Part shown: positions 6,352-14,639 of the stretch, in pieces
Numbering within the stretch: the stretch's first letter is position 1
Layout: each line of letters opens with the position of its first letter
NCBI GenBank assembly: GCA_902782395.1
Contig: CACZNF010000002.1
Span: 1 to 20,118 of the forward strand
DNA length: 20,118 bases
From: an uncultured Erysipelotrichaceae bacterium
GTDB taxonomy: Bacteria > Bacillota_I > Bacilli_A > RFN20 > CAG-826
Direction: 5' to 3'
Made by a program: the position numbers and the translations under genes
The notes under the pieces: generated by a model
The model's input: the letters and a program-made list of their open reading frames with translations, nothing else
Told to the model about the DNA's origin: nothing
Databases searched by the model: none

Positions 6352-8139
6352 TTAACGTTTTTTGCGAAGTCGACGCCTGTTGTAATCAGCGACTATTCGC
6401 GCTTGTTCCATTGGATCTTTGCCTTCCAAGGATTGTTCTAACGTGTCAGATTCAAAGATTTTCTCTTTTTCAGTGTCAATGACTTGCTGCAAATTATTTA
6501 ATAACTCTTCGTTACAGATATCTGGATGGTTTCTTTCAAGATAGAGCTCACTTATCTTGTTAATTAACTCATCCTTTTCTGGCAAGTCGCTATTTTCCAG
6601 GGAGGAGATTAAATCCACTGGAACGAAATCTTTTTGCTCTTTCGCGTATTCAATGAGGTAATTTGCGATGATGCGATACGTTTCATCATAGAAACCACCG
6701 ATTTTTTGCTCATAAAAGGCCACTGCTTCGCGATTTTGGAGCATTTGGTATAAAAGTTCACGCTCCGCAAATTCGAGCCTTCTAAGGACTTTTCTTTCAG
6801 GATGATATTCTCTAATCATTTTGCGGAAGTCAGTGTTTTGCGGTTTATTTCTCGCAGTTTTGAGAATATTCCTAATCGCTTCTGGCGCGAAACCAGTAAT
6901 GTTAGCGAGTTTATTAATATAACTATCGAGTTCGATTTGTGAACGGATAGCTAGTAAAACAGGAATGAATTCCTGGATTAACTGAGTTTTCTGCTCTGTT
7001 GTTTGAAGCGGATTGGTATTCTTGTAGTAATTGAGAATGAAATCCACTCTTGAGATGAGTTTATTTAAATAAGCATTAAGTGCTACTGCACCATCTTGAT
7101 TCAAAATCTCATCTGGGTCTCTAGTGCTGTTTTGGTTATCAACGATACGAACAGATAAACCGTTTTTAACCAAGTTATTAGCGATTTCCATGGTCGCTTT
7201 TTGACCAGGAAGGTCGCCATCAAGACAGAGTCTTATCTCAACATTTAGCGATCTGAGCAAGCGAATGTGTTCGTTTGTTAAGGCTGTACCCATTGTTGCT
7301 ACGCATGATTCCATGCCAATGCGATACAAGGCATAGACATCCATGAAACCTTCTAAAACATAGATATAGCCAGCGATACGCGCTTTTTCTTTAGCGTTGT
7401 TGTAGTTATAAAGAATGTTGGATTTATGAAATAAATAGGTCTCAGGAGAGTTAACATATTTAGCTTCTGGACCGTCACCAAGTCTTCTTGCACTATAGCC
7501 CACAACTTCACCATTAGCGTCCATAATTGGGAAGATGACTCTACCAGCATTACGGTCACTATAGACACCATTGTTGCTAGAAGCGATGCCAATATCTTCG
7601 ATAGTTTTCAAAGAATGACCCTTTTCTTCAAGGAAACGGCAGGTCGCTTTACCGTCTTTAAACGCATAACCGAGAAGGAACTTGCTTCTTAAGTTAGCGT
7701 CAAGGTGACGATTATTAAAATAATCAAGACCGGTTTTTCCTTCTGGAGAATTTAGTGCATATTGGTAATAGACGGTCAAATCATGAAGACACTTCACTAA
7801 TGGCGCTCTTCTTGGGTCAACCACCTTGGCTTCATGGATATCTTCTAAACGAGGATCGTGATAATCGCATATTTCTGCGACTTTCTTGACCGCTTCTCTA
7901 AAAGAGAGTTTCTCGTATTTCCTCACAAAGCCAATAGCGTTACCACTAGTGCCACACACAAAACACTTAAAGATTTGAAGTTCAGGTGAGATATGCATGG
8001 ATGGGTTAGTGTCATCATGGAATGGGCATTTAGCGAGATAGTCTTTACCTTTTCTAATCACAGGTAAATACGCCGATACCACTTTAACGATATCAGCGTG
8101 CTTTAACACGTCATTAATTAAACTATCATCAAATGCCAT
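6352..8139 (-). CDS. dnaG: DNA primase
   Basis: A 595-residue replication primase that makes RNA primers at the fork and works with the replicative helicase. The N-terminal CHC2 zinc domain has C38, H41, C59 and C62 (CPFHDDTNPSMHI, FKCFVCG). The catalytic core follows at about 115-360, with the Toprim acidic residues E263 (VLEGFMDVYAL) and D307/D309 (CLDGDLPGQKA). The C-terminal part (about 440-595) is the helical helicase-binding region. The length is typical. The ATG at 8139 fits the family start (LINDVLKHADIVKVVSAYLPV). It has no properly spaced Shine-Dalgarno sequence, since AGGA is about 17 bases away. A TATAAT ends 7 bases before the ATG. The gene sits between glyS and rpoD. Confidence 0.97.
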   Translation of the reverse strand: MAFDDSLINDVLKHADIVKVVSAYLPVIRKGKDYLAKCPFHDDTNPSMHISPELQIFKCFVCGTSGNAIGFVRKYEKLSFREAVKKVAEICDYHDPRLEDIHEAKVVDPRRAPLVKCLHDLTVYYQYALNSPEGKTGLDYFNNRHLDANLRSKFLLGYAFKDGKATCRFLEEKGHSLKTIEDIGIASSNNGVYSDRNAGRVIFPIMDANGEVVGYSARRLGDGPEAKYVNSPETYLFHKSNILYNYNNAKEKARIAGYIYVLEGFMDVYALYRIGMESCVATMGTALTNEHIRLLRSLNVEIRLCLDGDLPGQKATMEIANNLVKNGLSVRIVDNQNSTRDPDEILNQDGAVALNAYLNKLISRVDFILNYYKNTNPLQTTEQKTQLIQEFIPVLLAIRSQIELDSYINKLANITGFAPEAIRNILKTARNKPQNTDFRKMIREYHPERKVLRRLEFAERELLYQMLQNREAVAFYEQKIGGFYDETYRIIANYLIEYAKEQKDFVPVDLISSLENSDLPEKDELINKISELYLERNHPDICNEELLNNLQQVIDTEKEKIFESDTLEQSLEGKDPMEQARIVADYNRRRLRKKR

Positions 8140-8146
8140 ATAATAA

Positions 8147-8152
8147 ATTATA
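8147..8152 (-). promoter_or_regulatory. TATAAT -10 box directly upstream of dnaG
   Basis: A perfect TATAAT on the minus strand ends 7 bases before the dnaG ATG in the 46-base gap after glyS. No convincing -35 box is seen 16-18 bases upstream, where the sequence is A-rich with two AGTAGAAAA copies. If active it would give a leaderless dnaG-rpoD transcript. AT-rich composition makes chance occurrence possible. Confidence 0.35.
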
Positions 8153-8185
8153 CTTTTCCTAATTTTCTACTATTTTTCTACTTGA

Positions 8186-9559
8186 TTAAAAGAAGACTTT
8201 TTCCTCTAAATAAGCTTTTAATTCACCGATTGGTAAACGGACTTGTTGCATAGAATCACGTTCACGAATGGTCACTGCACCATCATTTTCTGTATCAAAG
8301 TCAATGGTAATGCAGAATGGAGTACCGATGGCGTCTTGTCTACGATAACGTTTACCGATAGAACCGGTATCATCATAGATGACGCTGAAGTACTTCGCTA
8401 AAGATTGTTCCACTTCACGAGCCTTTTCTTCGAGCTTTTTACTTAATGGAAGAATAGCGGCTTTAAATGGCGCAACAGCAGGAGAAAGATGCATAACGAT
8501 ACGAGTATCGTTGTCACCAACTTGTTCTTCATCGTAAGCGTCACATAAGGTCATTAATACCAAACGGTCTAAACCGACTGATGGTTCAATACAATATGGG
8601 ACATATTTTTCGTTTGTTTCTGGATCTAAATAGTCTAAAGCTTCACCACTATATTTGATATGACGGTTTAAGTCATAGTCAGTTCTATCAGCAATACCCC
8701 AGATTTCACCCCAACCGAATGGGAAGAGATATTCGATATCTGTTGTGGCTTTACTATAGAAGGCTAATTCTTCTGGTTCGTGGTCTCTATAACGGAGATG
8801 ATCTTTTCTGATTCCTAAGGAATCAACGAAGTCTAAACAGTATTGTTTCCAATAGTCAAACCACTTTAAGTCTTCACCTGGTTTGCAGAAGAATTCCATT
8901 TCCATTTGATCAAATTCACGTGTACGGAATGTCATTTGTCCTGGAGTAATTTCGTTTCTAAACGCACGACCGACATTACAAATACCGATAGGTAATTTAC
9001 GACGTGTCGCTCTCATGACATTCTTAAAGTTAACGAACATACCTTGAGCGGTTTCAGGTCTTAAATAGACAACTGATTTGCTGTCTTCAGTGACACCAAT
9101 ATGTGTTTTAAACATCATATTGAATTGACGAATGTCGGTGAAGTTTTCACTACCACAGTTTGGACATTTAACGTGATTATTTCTAATGAACTCCATCATC
9201 TGTTCATTAGTCATACCATTAACATCGGCATCTGGGAATTCGCCTTCAATTAATTGGTCTGCTCTGAAACGCTGCTTACAGTGCTTGCAGTCAATAAGTG
9301 GATCATTGAATGTAGCAACGTGGCCTGTTGCTTCCCAAACTCTTGGATTCATCATAATCGCCGCGTCGATACCAACGTTTGTGGTACTTTCTTGGACGAA
9401 TTTCTTCCACCACATCTTGCGGATGTTTTGTTTGATTTCACTACCAATTGGGCCATAGTCCCAAGTGTTGCTTAAACCACCATAAATCTCTGAGCCTTGG
9501 AAATAAAAGCCAGAGACAATGAAATGATTACATAGTTTATCGAATTCAAATTTACTCAT
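8186..9559 (-). CDS. glyS: Glycyl-tRNA synthetase (single-chain, alpha2 type)
   Basis: A 457-residue class II aminoacyl-tRNA synthetase that charges tRNA-Gly. It is the homodimeric single-chain type and not the alpha2beta2 GlyQ/GlyS type. Seen are the N-terminal [20 protein letters not shown] segment and WDYGPIG. A zinc-like insertion has two CxxC pairs (C91/C94 and C132/C135). Motif 2 is FRNEITP (200-206), followed by [14 protein letters not shown], and motif 3 is GLDRLVLM. The C-terminal anticodon-binding domain covers the last 100 residues. The frame is open upstream to 9622, but the ATG at 9559 is preferred. It has an AAGGGAG Shine-Dalgarno sequence 7 bases upstream and gives the family N-terminus. 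A promoter at 9594-9622 lies in the 92-base gap after recO. That gap is too short for a usual T-box leader. Confidence 0.96.
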   Translation of the reverse strand: MSKFEFDKLCNHFIVSGFYFQGSEIYGGLSNTWDYGPIGSEIKQNIRKMWWKKFVQESTTNVGIDAAIMMNPRVWEATGHVATFNDPLIDCKHCKQRFRADQLIEGEFPDADVNGMTNEQMMEFIRNNHVKCPNCGSENFTDIRQFNMMFKTHIGVTEDSKSVVYLRPETAQGMFVNFKNVMRATRRKLPIGICNVGRAFRNEITPGQMTFRTREFDQMEMEFFCKPGEDLKWFDYWKQYCLDFVDSLGIRKDHLRYRDHEPEELAFYSKATTDIEYLFPFGWGEIWGIADRTDYDLNRHIKYSGEALDYLDPETNEKYVPYCIEPSVGLDRLVLMTLCDAYDEEQVGDNDTRIVMHLSPAVAPFKAAILPLSKKLEEKAREVEQSLAKYFSVIYDDTGSIGKRYRRQDAIGTPFCITIDFDTENDGAVTIRERDSMQQVRLPIGELKAYLEEKVFF

Positions 9560-9593
9560 AATATGCTCCCTTGATAATATACATGCACGAAAA

Positions 9594-9622
9594 ATGCTAT
9601 TATTTCCGTGAATTGTTGTCAA
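9594..9622 (-). promoter_or_regulatory. Sigma-A promoter for glyS
   Basis: On the minus strand a perfect TTGACA (9617-9622) is followed after 17 bases by TAGCAT (9594-9599, four of six -10 bases). Transcription would start near 9587, leaving a leader of about 28 bases with the Shine-Dalgarno sequence. This would drive glyS-dnaG-rpoD and genes beyond, separately from the upstream genes. Confidence 0.6.
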
Positions 9623-9651
9623 CCTATTATGAGTGTTATTATGGACTTTTA

Positions 9652-10362
9652 TTATTCAATAAGCAAGCGTATGTTCTTAAAGCGATAACCAAACGCTTCT
9701 TCGATATAGTGTTGGAATTTATCAAAAAGCACCTTAGCGTCCTCTTTTTGATATTCTTTTTCAATCAAACTAAAGTCAGGACAATTAACAATTTCTCTTA
9801 AGAGAAGCATTTGCGATTTATTTAAATCTCTATCAACTTCTGTATCGTAGCAGTCTTTGCAGATAAAGCCACCATCGGTAAAGGAGAAAGCCACAATGCC
9901 GTTTCTTTTACCGCATATGACACATTTATTAACTTCGAGCTGGAATCCACCTAAGCGAATGACGTGACTCATTAATAAAAGTAAGGTCATGAGCCAATCA
10001 TTTTTCTCTTTAAGTGTTTCCACGGCTTTTTCCAAATATGGAAACATGATGTATTGTTCTTCACTTGGAAAAAGATTAAGAATCATCTCGTCCATGAGTA
10101 CGATGCACCCTAAATACTTCTCATCCATCTCCATCTTTAAAGAAGAGAACAGAGGTTTAGAGCTTTTTAAGATGGGATATTTGAAATCTCCATCCATCAA
10201 TTCGATATCAGCGACAGTTAAGATGTTGTTTAAAGCAGCATTCTTACTCTTTGGATCTTTAATGCCTCTCGCTAAAAAGGTGATTGTTTCCTTTTCACTA
10301 ATCGCTGTCACAATCGCATCTTTTTCTTTATAAGGGTTAATCGATAATACAATTATCTTCAT
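9652..10362 (-). CDS. recO: DNA repair protein RecO
   Basis: A 236-residue recombination mediator that works with RecF and RecR to load RecA on SSB-coated single strands. The N-terminal OB-fold has the family pattern ([37 protein letters not shown]). The helical middle is followed by a zinc site with C147, C150, C168 and C171 (KCVICG and FICKDC), then a helical tail. The length is typical. The ATG at 10362 is only 3 bases after the era stop and has no Shine-Dalgarno sequence, so translation is probably coupled to era. The order era-recO-glyS is common in Firmicutes. Confidence 0.92.
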   Translation of the reverse strand: MKIIVLSINPYKEKDAIVTAISEKETITFLARGIKDPKSKNAALNNILTVADIELMDGDFKYPILKSSKPLFSSLKMEMDEKYLGCIVLMDEMILNLFPSEEQYIMFPYLEKAVETLKEKNDWLMTLLLLMSHVIRLGGFQLEVNKCVICGKRNGIVAFSFTDGGFICKDCYDTEVDRDLNKSQMLLLREIVNCPDFSLIEKEYQKEDAKVLFDKFQHYIEEAFGYRFKNIRLLIE

Positions 10363-10365
10363 TTT

Positions 10366-11250
10366 TTATTTTTCGTATTTATATCCGTATTCTTTTAATG
10401 AAGAAGGAGCGTTTCTCCAATCTTCATCCACTTTTACTTTAAGTTCTAAGTAAACGTGTTGGTTTAAAAGTCTTTCAATGCTTTGTCTAGCTTTGCTACC
10501 AATTTCTTTAATGCGTTGCCCGCCTTTACCGATAACAATGCCTTTCTGGCTATCTTTTTCAACGATGATTGAGGCTAGAATTGATAAAGGTTTCTTTTCC
10601 CATTCAATGTGTTCCATATAAATAGCCACAGAATGTGGAACTTCTTCTCTTAAGGTCTTTAAGACCTTTTCACGAATGATTTCTTTGATACGGAAGACTT
10701 CATCTTTATCGGTAATCATTTCTGGTGGATAGTAAGCTGGACCTTCAGGCAATAAAGAAGAAACTGTTTTGAGGATTTCATCAATATTGAAGCCTTCTTT
10801 AGCAACAGCATCAATAAAGAGAGCGTCTTTAAAGAAAGCGCGATAAGTTTTCTTAAGCTCTTCAGTCTTATCTAATCTCGCCAAATCGATTTTGTTAAAA
10901 ACAATAATAAGTGGACAATGATGAATATCTAAGTGTTCGATAATGTAATTATCACCATCGCCAAATGGTTTAGAGGCATCCACTACTAAGATGGCGACAT
11001 CTACGTCATGGGCAGCGCTATAAGCCATATTGTTCATTTCTTGACCTAGTTGGGCTTTTGGCTTATGAATTCCTGGAGTATCAAGAAAAACGATTTGGGT
11101 GTTTTCATCATTATAAATACCAATGATGTTGTTTCTTGTGGTTTGTGACTTATCTGTAACAATAGAAACATTATGGTTGATTAAACCATTCAACAAAGTT
11201 GATTTGCCTACATTAGGACGGCCCAAGATGGCTACAAAACCGGATTTCAT
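10366..11250 (-). CDS. era: GTPase Era
   Basis: A 294-residue Ras-like GTPase that binds the 3' end of 16S rRNA and helps mature the 30S subunit. The G domain shows G1 GRPNVGKST (10-18), G3 DTPG (58-61) and G4 NKID (120-123). The C-terminal KH RNA-binding domain has GIVIGKGGQRIKEIG (238-252) followed by ARQSIERLLNQHVYLELKVKV. The length is normal for the family. The ATG overlaps the cdd stop codon by one base (TAATG), and recO follows after 3 bases. It sits in the ybeY-cdd-era-recO block, so two 16S rRNA maturation factors (YbeY and Era) are co-transcribed. Confidence 0.97.
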   Translation of the reverse strand: MKSGFVAILGRPNVGKSTLLNGLINHNVSIVTDKSQTTRNNIIGIYNDENTQIVFLDTPGIHKPKAQLGQEMNNMAYSAAHDVDVAILVVDASKPFGDGDNYIIEHLDIHHCPLIIVFNKIDLARLDKTEELKKTYRAFFKDALFIDAVAKEGFNIDEILKTVSSLLPEGPAYYPPEMITDKDEVFRIKEIIREKVLKTLREEVPHSVAIYMEHIEWEKKPLSILASIIVEKDSQKGIVIGKGGQRIKEIGSKARQSIERLLNQHVYLELKVKVDEDWRNAPSSLKEYGYKYEK

Positions 11251-11651
11251 TACTTTAAATCATCTCCGGAAAAGGCAAATGGAAGGAGTTCGTCAATATT
11301 GGTCTCCTTAAGATCGCCCTTTAGGTTTGTTAGAACAATTGCTCCGTCTCTTGGGAATAATTCGCTGATGACTTGACGGCACGCGCCACATGGGGAGCAT
11401 GGTTCATCTGTTTCAGCGGCAATTGCTAAAGCGACAAAATCTTCTTTCTTATAGCCGTTCATCATCGCACTATAAAGAGCGTTTCTTTCAGCGCACATGC
11501 ATAAAGGATAGGAGGAGTTTTCAACGTTAGCTCCTTTAAAAACCTTTCCATCTTTACAAAGTAAAGCAGCGCCCACTTTGAATTTAGAGTATGGGCTATA
11601 AGATAAGTTTCTCGCCTCAATTGCGACTTTTGCTAGTTCATTATTTTTCAT
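11250..11651 (-). CDS. cdd: Cytidine deaminase
   Basis: A 133-residue enzyme of pyrimidine salvage that deaminates cytidine and deoxycytidine to uridine and deoxyuridine. The zinc site is the three-cysteine form of the small tetrameric enzymes: C53 with catalytic E55 (MCAERNAL), and C88 and C91 (PCSPCGACRQV). YSPYSKFKVGAALL and NVENSSYPL are the usual substrate-binding segments. The frame is open to 11687, but the ATG at 11651 is preferred. It has a GAGGTG Shine-Dalgarno sequence, gives the standard family length, and lies 7 bases after the ybeY stop. The last codon overlaps the era start. Confidence 0.95.
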   Translation of the reverse strand: MKNNELAKVAIEARNLSYSPYSKFKVGAALLCKDGKVFKGANVENSSYPLCMCAERNALYSAMMNGYKKEDFVALAIAAETDEPCSPCGACRQVISELFPRDGAIVLTNLKGDLKETNIDELLPFAFSGDDLK

Positions 11652-11658
11652 ATGCACC

Positions 11659-12102
11659 TCACGCCAAGATTTCGTCTTGCAAAGCAAACATTATTTTTTC
11701 ATCTTCCTTAGTCATATGGTCATAGCCAAGAAGATGCAATAAGCCATGGACAAAAAGGAACTTTAATTCTCTGTCGAGGCTATGGCCATAAGCTAAAGCT
11801 TGTTCTCTAGCTTTATCAAAGGAAATATAAATTTCACCAAGAACTACCATTGCGTTTGACTGAAAGATTTTATCTTTATTCTCATCTCCATCTAAAAACG
11901 CAAAAGAGATGACATCAGTTGGACGGTCAATGTGGCGGTAATCACGGTTAATATTATGAATGAATTCATTATCCACGAAAGTCACACTAATATATGGATC
12001 AAAATGGAGACCCAGATGATTAAGTGTCTTAGTAATTAACTCTTCATATACCGCTTGATAATCATTCAATGACTCGTCGAAAGAATTAAAATCTAGTTCC
12101 AT
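11659..12102 (-). CDS. ybeY: Endoribonuclease YbeY, rRNA maturation factor
   Basis: A 147-residue metal-dependent RNase involved in 16S rRNA 3'-end processing and late 70S quality control. The zinc motif H119, H123 and H129 (HGLLHLLGYDH) is intact, and RPTDVISFAF (60-69) and VLGEIYIS are family-typical. The length is normal. The ATG at 12102 has no visible Shine-Dalgarno sequence. An extended -10 box (TGC-TATGAT) ends 6 bases upstream, so a leaderless transcript is possible. It follows the C39-type membrane protein gene after 25 bases and precedes cdd by 7 bases. The phoH and dgkA genes often found in this block of other Bacilli are absent here. Confidence 0.95.
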   Translation of the reverse strand: MELDFNSFDESLNDYQAVYEELITKTLNHLGLHFDPYISVTFVDNEFIHNINRDYRHIDRPTDVISFAFLDGDENKDKIFQSNAMVVLGEIYISFDKAREQALAYGHSLDRELKFLFVHGLLHLLGYDHMTKEDEKIMFALQDEILA

Positions 12103-12108
12103 GATGAA

Positions 12109-12117
12109 ATCATAGCA
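12109..12117 (-). promoter_or_regulatory. Extended -10 box directly upstream of ybeY
   Basis: TGC followed by TATGAT (five of six -10 bases with the TG extension) ends 6 bases before the ybeY ATG, in the 25-base gap after the preceding gene. No -35 box is evident. The spacing would place the transcription start at the A of the ATG. Confidence 0.35.
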
Positions 12118-12127
12118 TTATTTCACG

Positions 12128-13336
12128 CTATTTACTATTAATTTCATCTAGATGAACAACATTATTAATTCTCGCTTTGCAAAGCAAGTTCTCTTCTACT
12201 CTACTATCGTAACCGAATATTGGGGCAAGCGATTGATAGAGCAATACGCTCAAGCACACGTAAAAGATGACGTTAGTGAGGCTAAAGTTCTTTTCAATCA
12301 AACAAAGAATCACACTCGCTGCTAACATGAAGAAACCCACCACACCTTTCTTCGCGAATTCCAGGTATGCGTATCGGTAGGATTTAACCTCCATGGTTTT
12401 AACCTTCATTTCCACTGTATCCATATCTTTTGTCGTTCTGAGCTCGTTTTCTTCTTGCAAGACTTCTTGACCAATCGCGTTTTTATAAGGGGAGAAGAAA
12501 AACGCATCAAGGTAAGCGCCTAACAAGGAAGCAATTATCAAAACGAGATAATTTAGGGAATTGATTAAGGTAATTGTGCAGATGAGTATGACAATGAGAA
12601 CTGAGAAGACTAGATTCAGACCCATGCTTAATGAGCATTTCTTGTATTCTTGGCTGCGCTTATAAAACTCAAAATAATCTTTTTTATGTACGTAAGGCAA
12701 AAATCTCCTAATATACCTATCGTACCTTTGCATGCGCTTGAATAATATGTAACGCAACAAGACTTCACTTACCAAACTGCCAGCGATAAATAGGATTGGG
12801 TAGAGATATCCACCATCTGGCTTCATAAAGAATGTGGCAAAGCCAATAAGAAGCGCGGTCACAGTTTGGAAAACGGCTGAAACAAGTGTTCCTTTGCGAT
12901 CTTTAGTGTCAATCACATTGTGAGGATATGGTTTCTTCTCAAAAGCGTTGACTGCGAGCAAAGTTCCATCCCATAAAGATAAGAGCTGGCTGAGCTTTTG
13001 CCAGTATATTCCTTTAGCGGGATCATGAACTTTCACACGATTACCTTTTCTTTTGCTAATCAAAAGGGCGTGTACAGTCTCGTTTGGATTGACAACGGTT
13101 AAAATCACAGGAAAGTTATCAAAATGTCTGAAATCGTCTTTATCATCGTATTTTGCCCCGATGAGTGTCACATCGTATCTCTGTGCCTCGACGACTAAGT
13201 CTTGATAAGAGTATTGTCCATGGTTTTCGTCTTCATTTAGATAAAGATAGCCTTCATCTTTGTGCACAATGGCAAGCAGCATTTTTAGGCATGCCATGCC
13301 ACAGCTTGAATTACTTAATTGTGGGATATAGTACAT
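12128..13336 (-). CDS. C39-peptidase/ABC-exporter-type membrane protein lacking an ATPase domain
   Basis: A 402-residue membrane protein. Residues 1-135 are a C39 peptidase domain, the domain that cleaves double-glycine leader peptides in bacteriocin exporters. The oxyanion glutamine Q6, catalytic C12 (NSSCGMACLKML), H89 (TVHALLISK) and D105 (KVHDPAKGIYW) are all present. Six hydrophobic segments follow, at about 150-170, 176-199, 237-257, 260-282, 330-348 and 352-374, the number in one exporter membrane domain. Soluble loops between them are of exporter-like length. The protein then ends at 402, about where the linker to a nucleotide-binding domain would start. No Walker A, signature or Walker B motif occurs in it, and no ATPase gene lies next to it. 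The ATG at 13336 has a strong AGGAGGTG Shine-Dalgarno sequence. No small double-glycine peptide gene was seen nearby. Its substrate and energy source are unknown. It could be a membrane-bound peptidase or pair with an ATPase encoded elsewhere. Confidence 0.75.
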   Translation of the reverse strand: MYYIPQLSNSSCGMACLKMLLAIVHKDEGYLYLNEDENHGQYSYQDLVVEAQRYDVTLIGAKYDDKDDFRHFDNFPVILTVVNPNETVHALLISKRKGNRVKVHDPAKGIYWQKLSQLLSLWDGTLLAVNAFEKKPYPHNVIDTKDRKGTLVSAVFQTVTALLIGFATFFMKPDGGYLYPILFIAGSLVSEVLLRYILFKRMQRYDRYIRRFLPYVHKKDYFEFYKRSQEYKKCSLSMGLNLVFSVLIVILICTITLINSLNYLVLIIASLLGAYLDAFFFSPYKNAIGQEVLQEENELRTTKDMDTVEMKVKTMEVKSYRYAYLEFAKKGVVGFFMLAASVILCLIEKNFSLTNVIFYVCLSVLLYQSLAPIFGYDSRVEENLLCKARINNVVHLDEINSK

Positions 13337-13412
13337 TTAACACCTCCTATAAATTAGTAATGGCGCTAAATGGAATTTTTCCTAAAAAAGTGAAAAATAA
13401 TTTTCAAGAAAA

Positions 13413-13436
13413 GAAAAAACCGGATAAATCCGGTTT
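13413..13436 (-). terminator. Intrinsic terminator of the heat-shock operon
   Basis: On the minus strand AAACCGGA (13436-13429), a 4-base loop and TCCGGTTT (13424-13417) form a perfect 8-bp stem followed by a T-rich tract. The dnaJ stop codon (13435-13437) overlaps the base of the stem. It separates hrcA-grpE-dnaK-dnaJ from the C39-type gene. Confidence 0.85.
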
Positions 13437-14571
13437 ATTTTTTGAAGATTTTTTTGAATTTCGCTAATAAGGAATCATCTTTTCCTATTTCTTGACGATA
13501 TTGCGTTAATAAATCTTTTTGCTTTCTATTTAAGGAAGTTGGCATCTTAATATCTAAATGCACATATTGATCGCCTGGTTTTCCACTTCTTAAATCTTTG
13601 ACACCTTGACCGCGCATTCTGAAGATTTGTCCAGGTTGTGTGCCCGCAGGGATATTAAGAGTGGCTTCTCCATAGACGGTTGGGACATCCACGCTTGTGC
13701 CAAGGATAGCGTCGATAAAATCGACAGGTACTGTTAAGTGGATATCATTGCCATCTCTTTTGAAGAATTGATGTGGCTTGACGTTCACTTCGACGAATAA
13801 GTCACCGTTAGGACCACCATTGGTGCCTCTTTCACCTAAACCTTGGACACGGATTTGTTGTCCGTTATTGATACCGGCAATAATGTGAACTTTAACGTTC
13901 TTCTTAACGCGGTTATAGCCTTTGCCACCACAGTTAGGACATGGATTAGTAATAATCTTACCTGACCCATTACAGCGGGAACATGTTTCTTGTTGTTCGA
14001 TGACACCAAAGAGGCTTCTTCTTTGCACTCTGACATAGCCATGTCCACCACAGTTAGGACAGGTTTGGACATCGTTAGGTGTTCTTGCACCTGTACCATG
14101 GCAAGATGAACATTGTTCATCAATGGTCAGAGGTATTTCAATATCACGGCCTAAGATAGTATCCATGAAGTCAACTTTGACACGCACAATAGCGTCGTTG
14201 CCTCTTCTTGGACCAGTGTTGGCTCTTTGTTGACGACGGCCACCACCGAAGAATGATGAGAAGATATCGCCTAAGTCTACGCCATCCGCACCACCAAAGC
14301 CTCCAAATCCACCTTCGAATGGATTAGAACCTGGTTGACCAGCCCCTTGTTCAAAGGCGGCAAAGCCGAATTGGTCGTAGGCACTTCTTTTTTGGTCATC
14401 GAAAAGAATGTCATAAGCTTCTTGTACTTCTTTAAACTTTTCTGCATCACCAGTTTCGTGGTTATCAGGATGGTATTTTTTAGCAAGTTTACGATAAGCA
14501 CTTTTGATTTCATCTTTAGATGCACTTTTAGAAACACCTAAGACTTCGTAAAGATCTCTTTTGTTTGCCAT
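13435..14571 (-). CDS. dnaJ: Chaperone protein DnaJ (type I Hsp40)
   Basis: A 378-residue co-chaperone that delivers substrates to DnaK and stimulates its ATPase. The J domain covers 1-70 with HPD at 34-36, followed by a Gly/Phe-rich linker (75-115). Four CxxCxGxG zinc repeats begin at C154, C171, C197 and C211, and two beta-rich substrate domains complete the protein. All features of a full-length type I DnaJ are present. The ATG at 14571 has an AAAGGAA Shine-Dalgarno sequence. It lies 68 bases after dnaK, with a GC-rich UUCG hairpin in the gap. It is the last gene of the hrcA operon, and its stop is built into the operon terminator. Confidence 0.97.
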   Translation of the reverse strand: MANKRDLYEVLGVSKSASKDEIKSAYRKLAKKYHPDNHETGDAEKFKEVQEAYDILFDDQKRSAYDQFGFAAFEQGAGQPGSNPFEGGFGGFGGADGVDLGDIFSSFFGGGRRQQRANTGPRRGNDAIVRVKVDFMDTILGRDIEIPLTIDEQCSSCHGTGARTPNDVQTCPNCGGHGYVRVQRRSLFGVIEQQETCSRCNGSGKIITNPCPNCGGKGYNRVKKNVKVHIIAGINNGQQIRVQGLGERGTNGGPNGDLFVEVNVKPHQFFKRDGNDIHLTVPVDFIDAILGTSVDVPTVYGEATLNIPAGTQPGQIFRMRGQGVKDLRSGKPGDQYVHLDIKMPTSLNRKQKDLLTQYRQEIGKDDSLLAKFKKIFKK

Positions 14572-14590
14572 GATATTCCTTTCTATTCAC

Positions 14591-14620
14591 GCATAGAGGG
14601 GCCGAAGCCCCTGCATATGC
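14591..14620 (-). promoter_or_regulatory. GC-rich UUCG-tetraloop hairpin between dnaK and dnaJ
   Basis: In the minus-strand RNA, AGGGGC (14612-14607), the tetraloop UUCG and GCCCCU (14602-14597) form a 6-bp stem. It is extended after a small internal loop by GCAUA/UAUGC (14620-14616 with 14595-14591). No U-tract follows, so it is not a standard terminator. It may shield the 3' end of the upstream hrcA-grpE-dnaK mRNA or mark a processing site. Confidence 0.6.
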
Positions 14621-14639
14621 TTGAAAATAATCTTAATAA

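Noticed and set aside
9186..9475. Plus-strand open frames opposite glyS
   Set aside because: They lie wholly within a well-conserved gene on the other strand, have no ribosome site and resemble no known protein.
9621..9644. Hairpin or terminator after recO
   Set aside because: The visible TATTATG copies are direct repeats, not inverted, so no stem forms.
9560..9651. A T-box riboswitch leader for glyS
   Set aside because: Only 92 bases separate recO and glyS, and the promoter leaves a leader of about 28 bases. No room for a specifier stem and antiterminator.
11659..11661. TGA read as tryptophan (Mycoplasma code)
   Set aside because: TGA is a stop for ybeY and trmK exactly where the protein families end and the next genes begin, and conserved tryptophans are encoded by TGG.
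13165..13467. Plus-strand open frame across the dnaJ terminator and the C39-type gene start
   Set aside because: It runs through a terminator and two minus-strand genes, and its translation has no recognisable domain.
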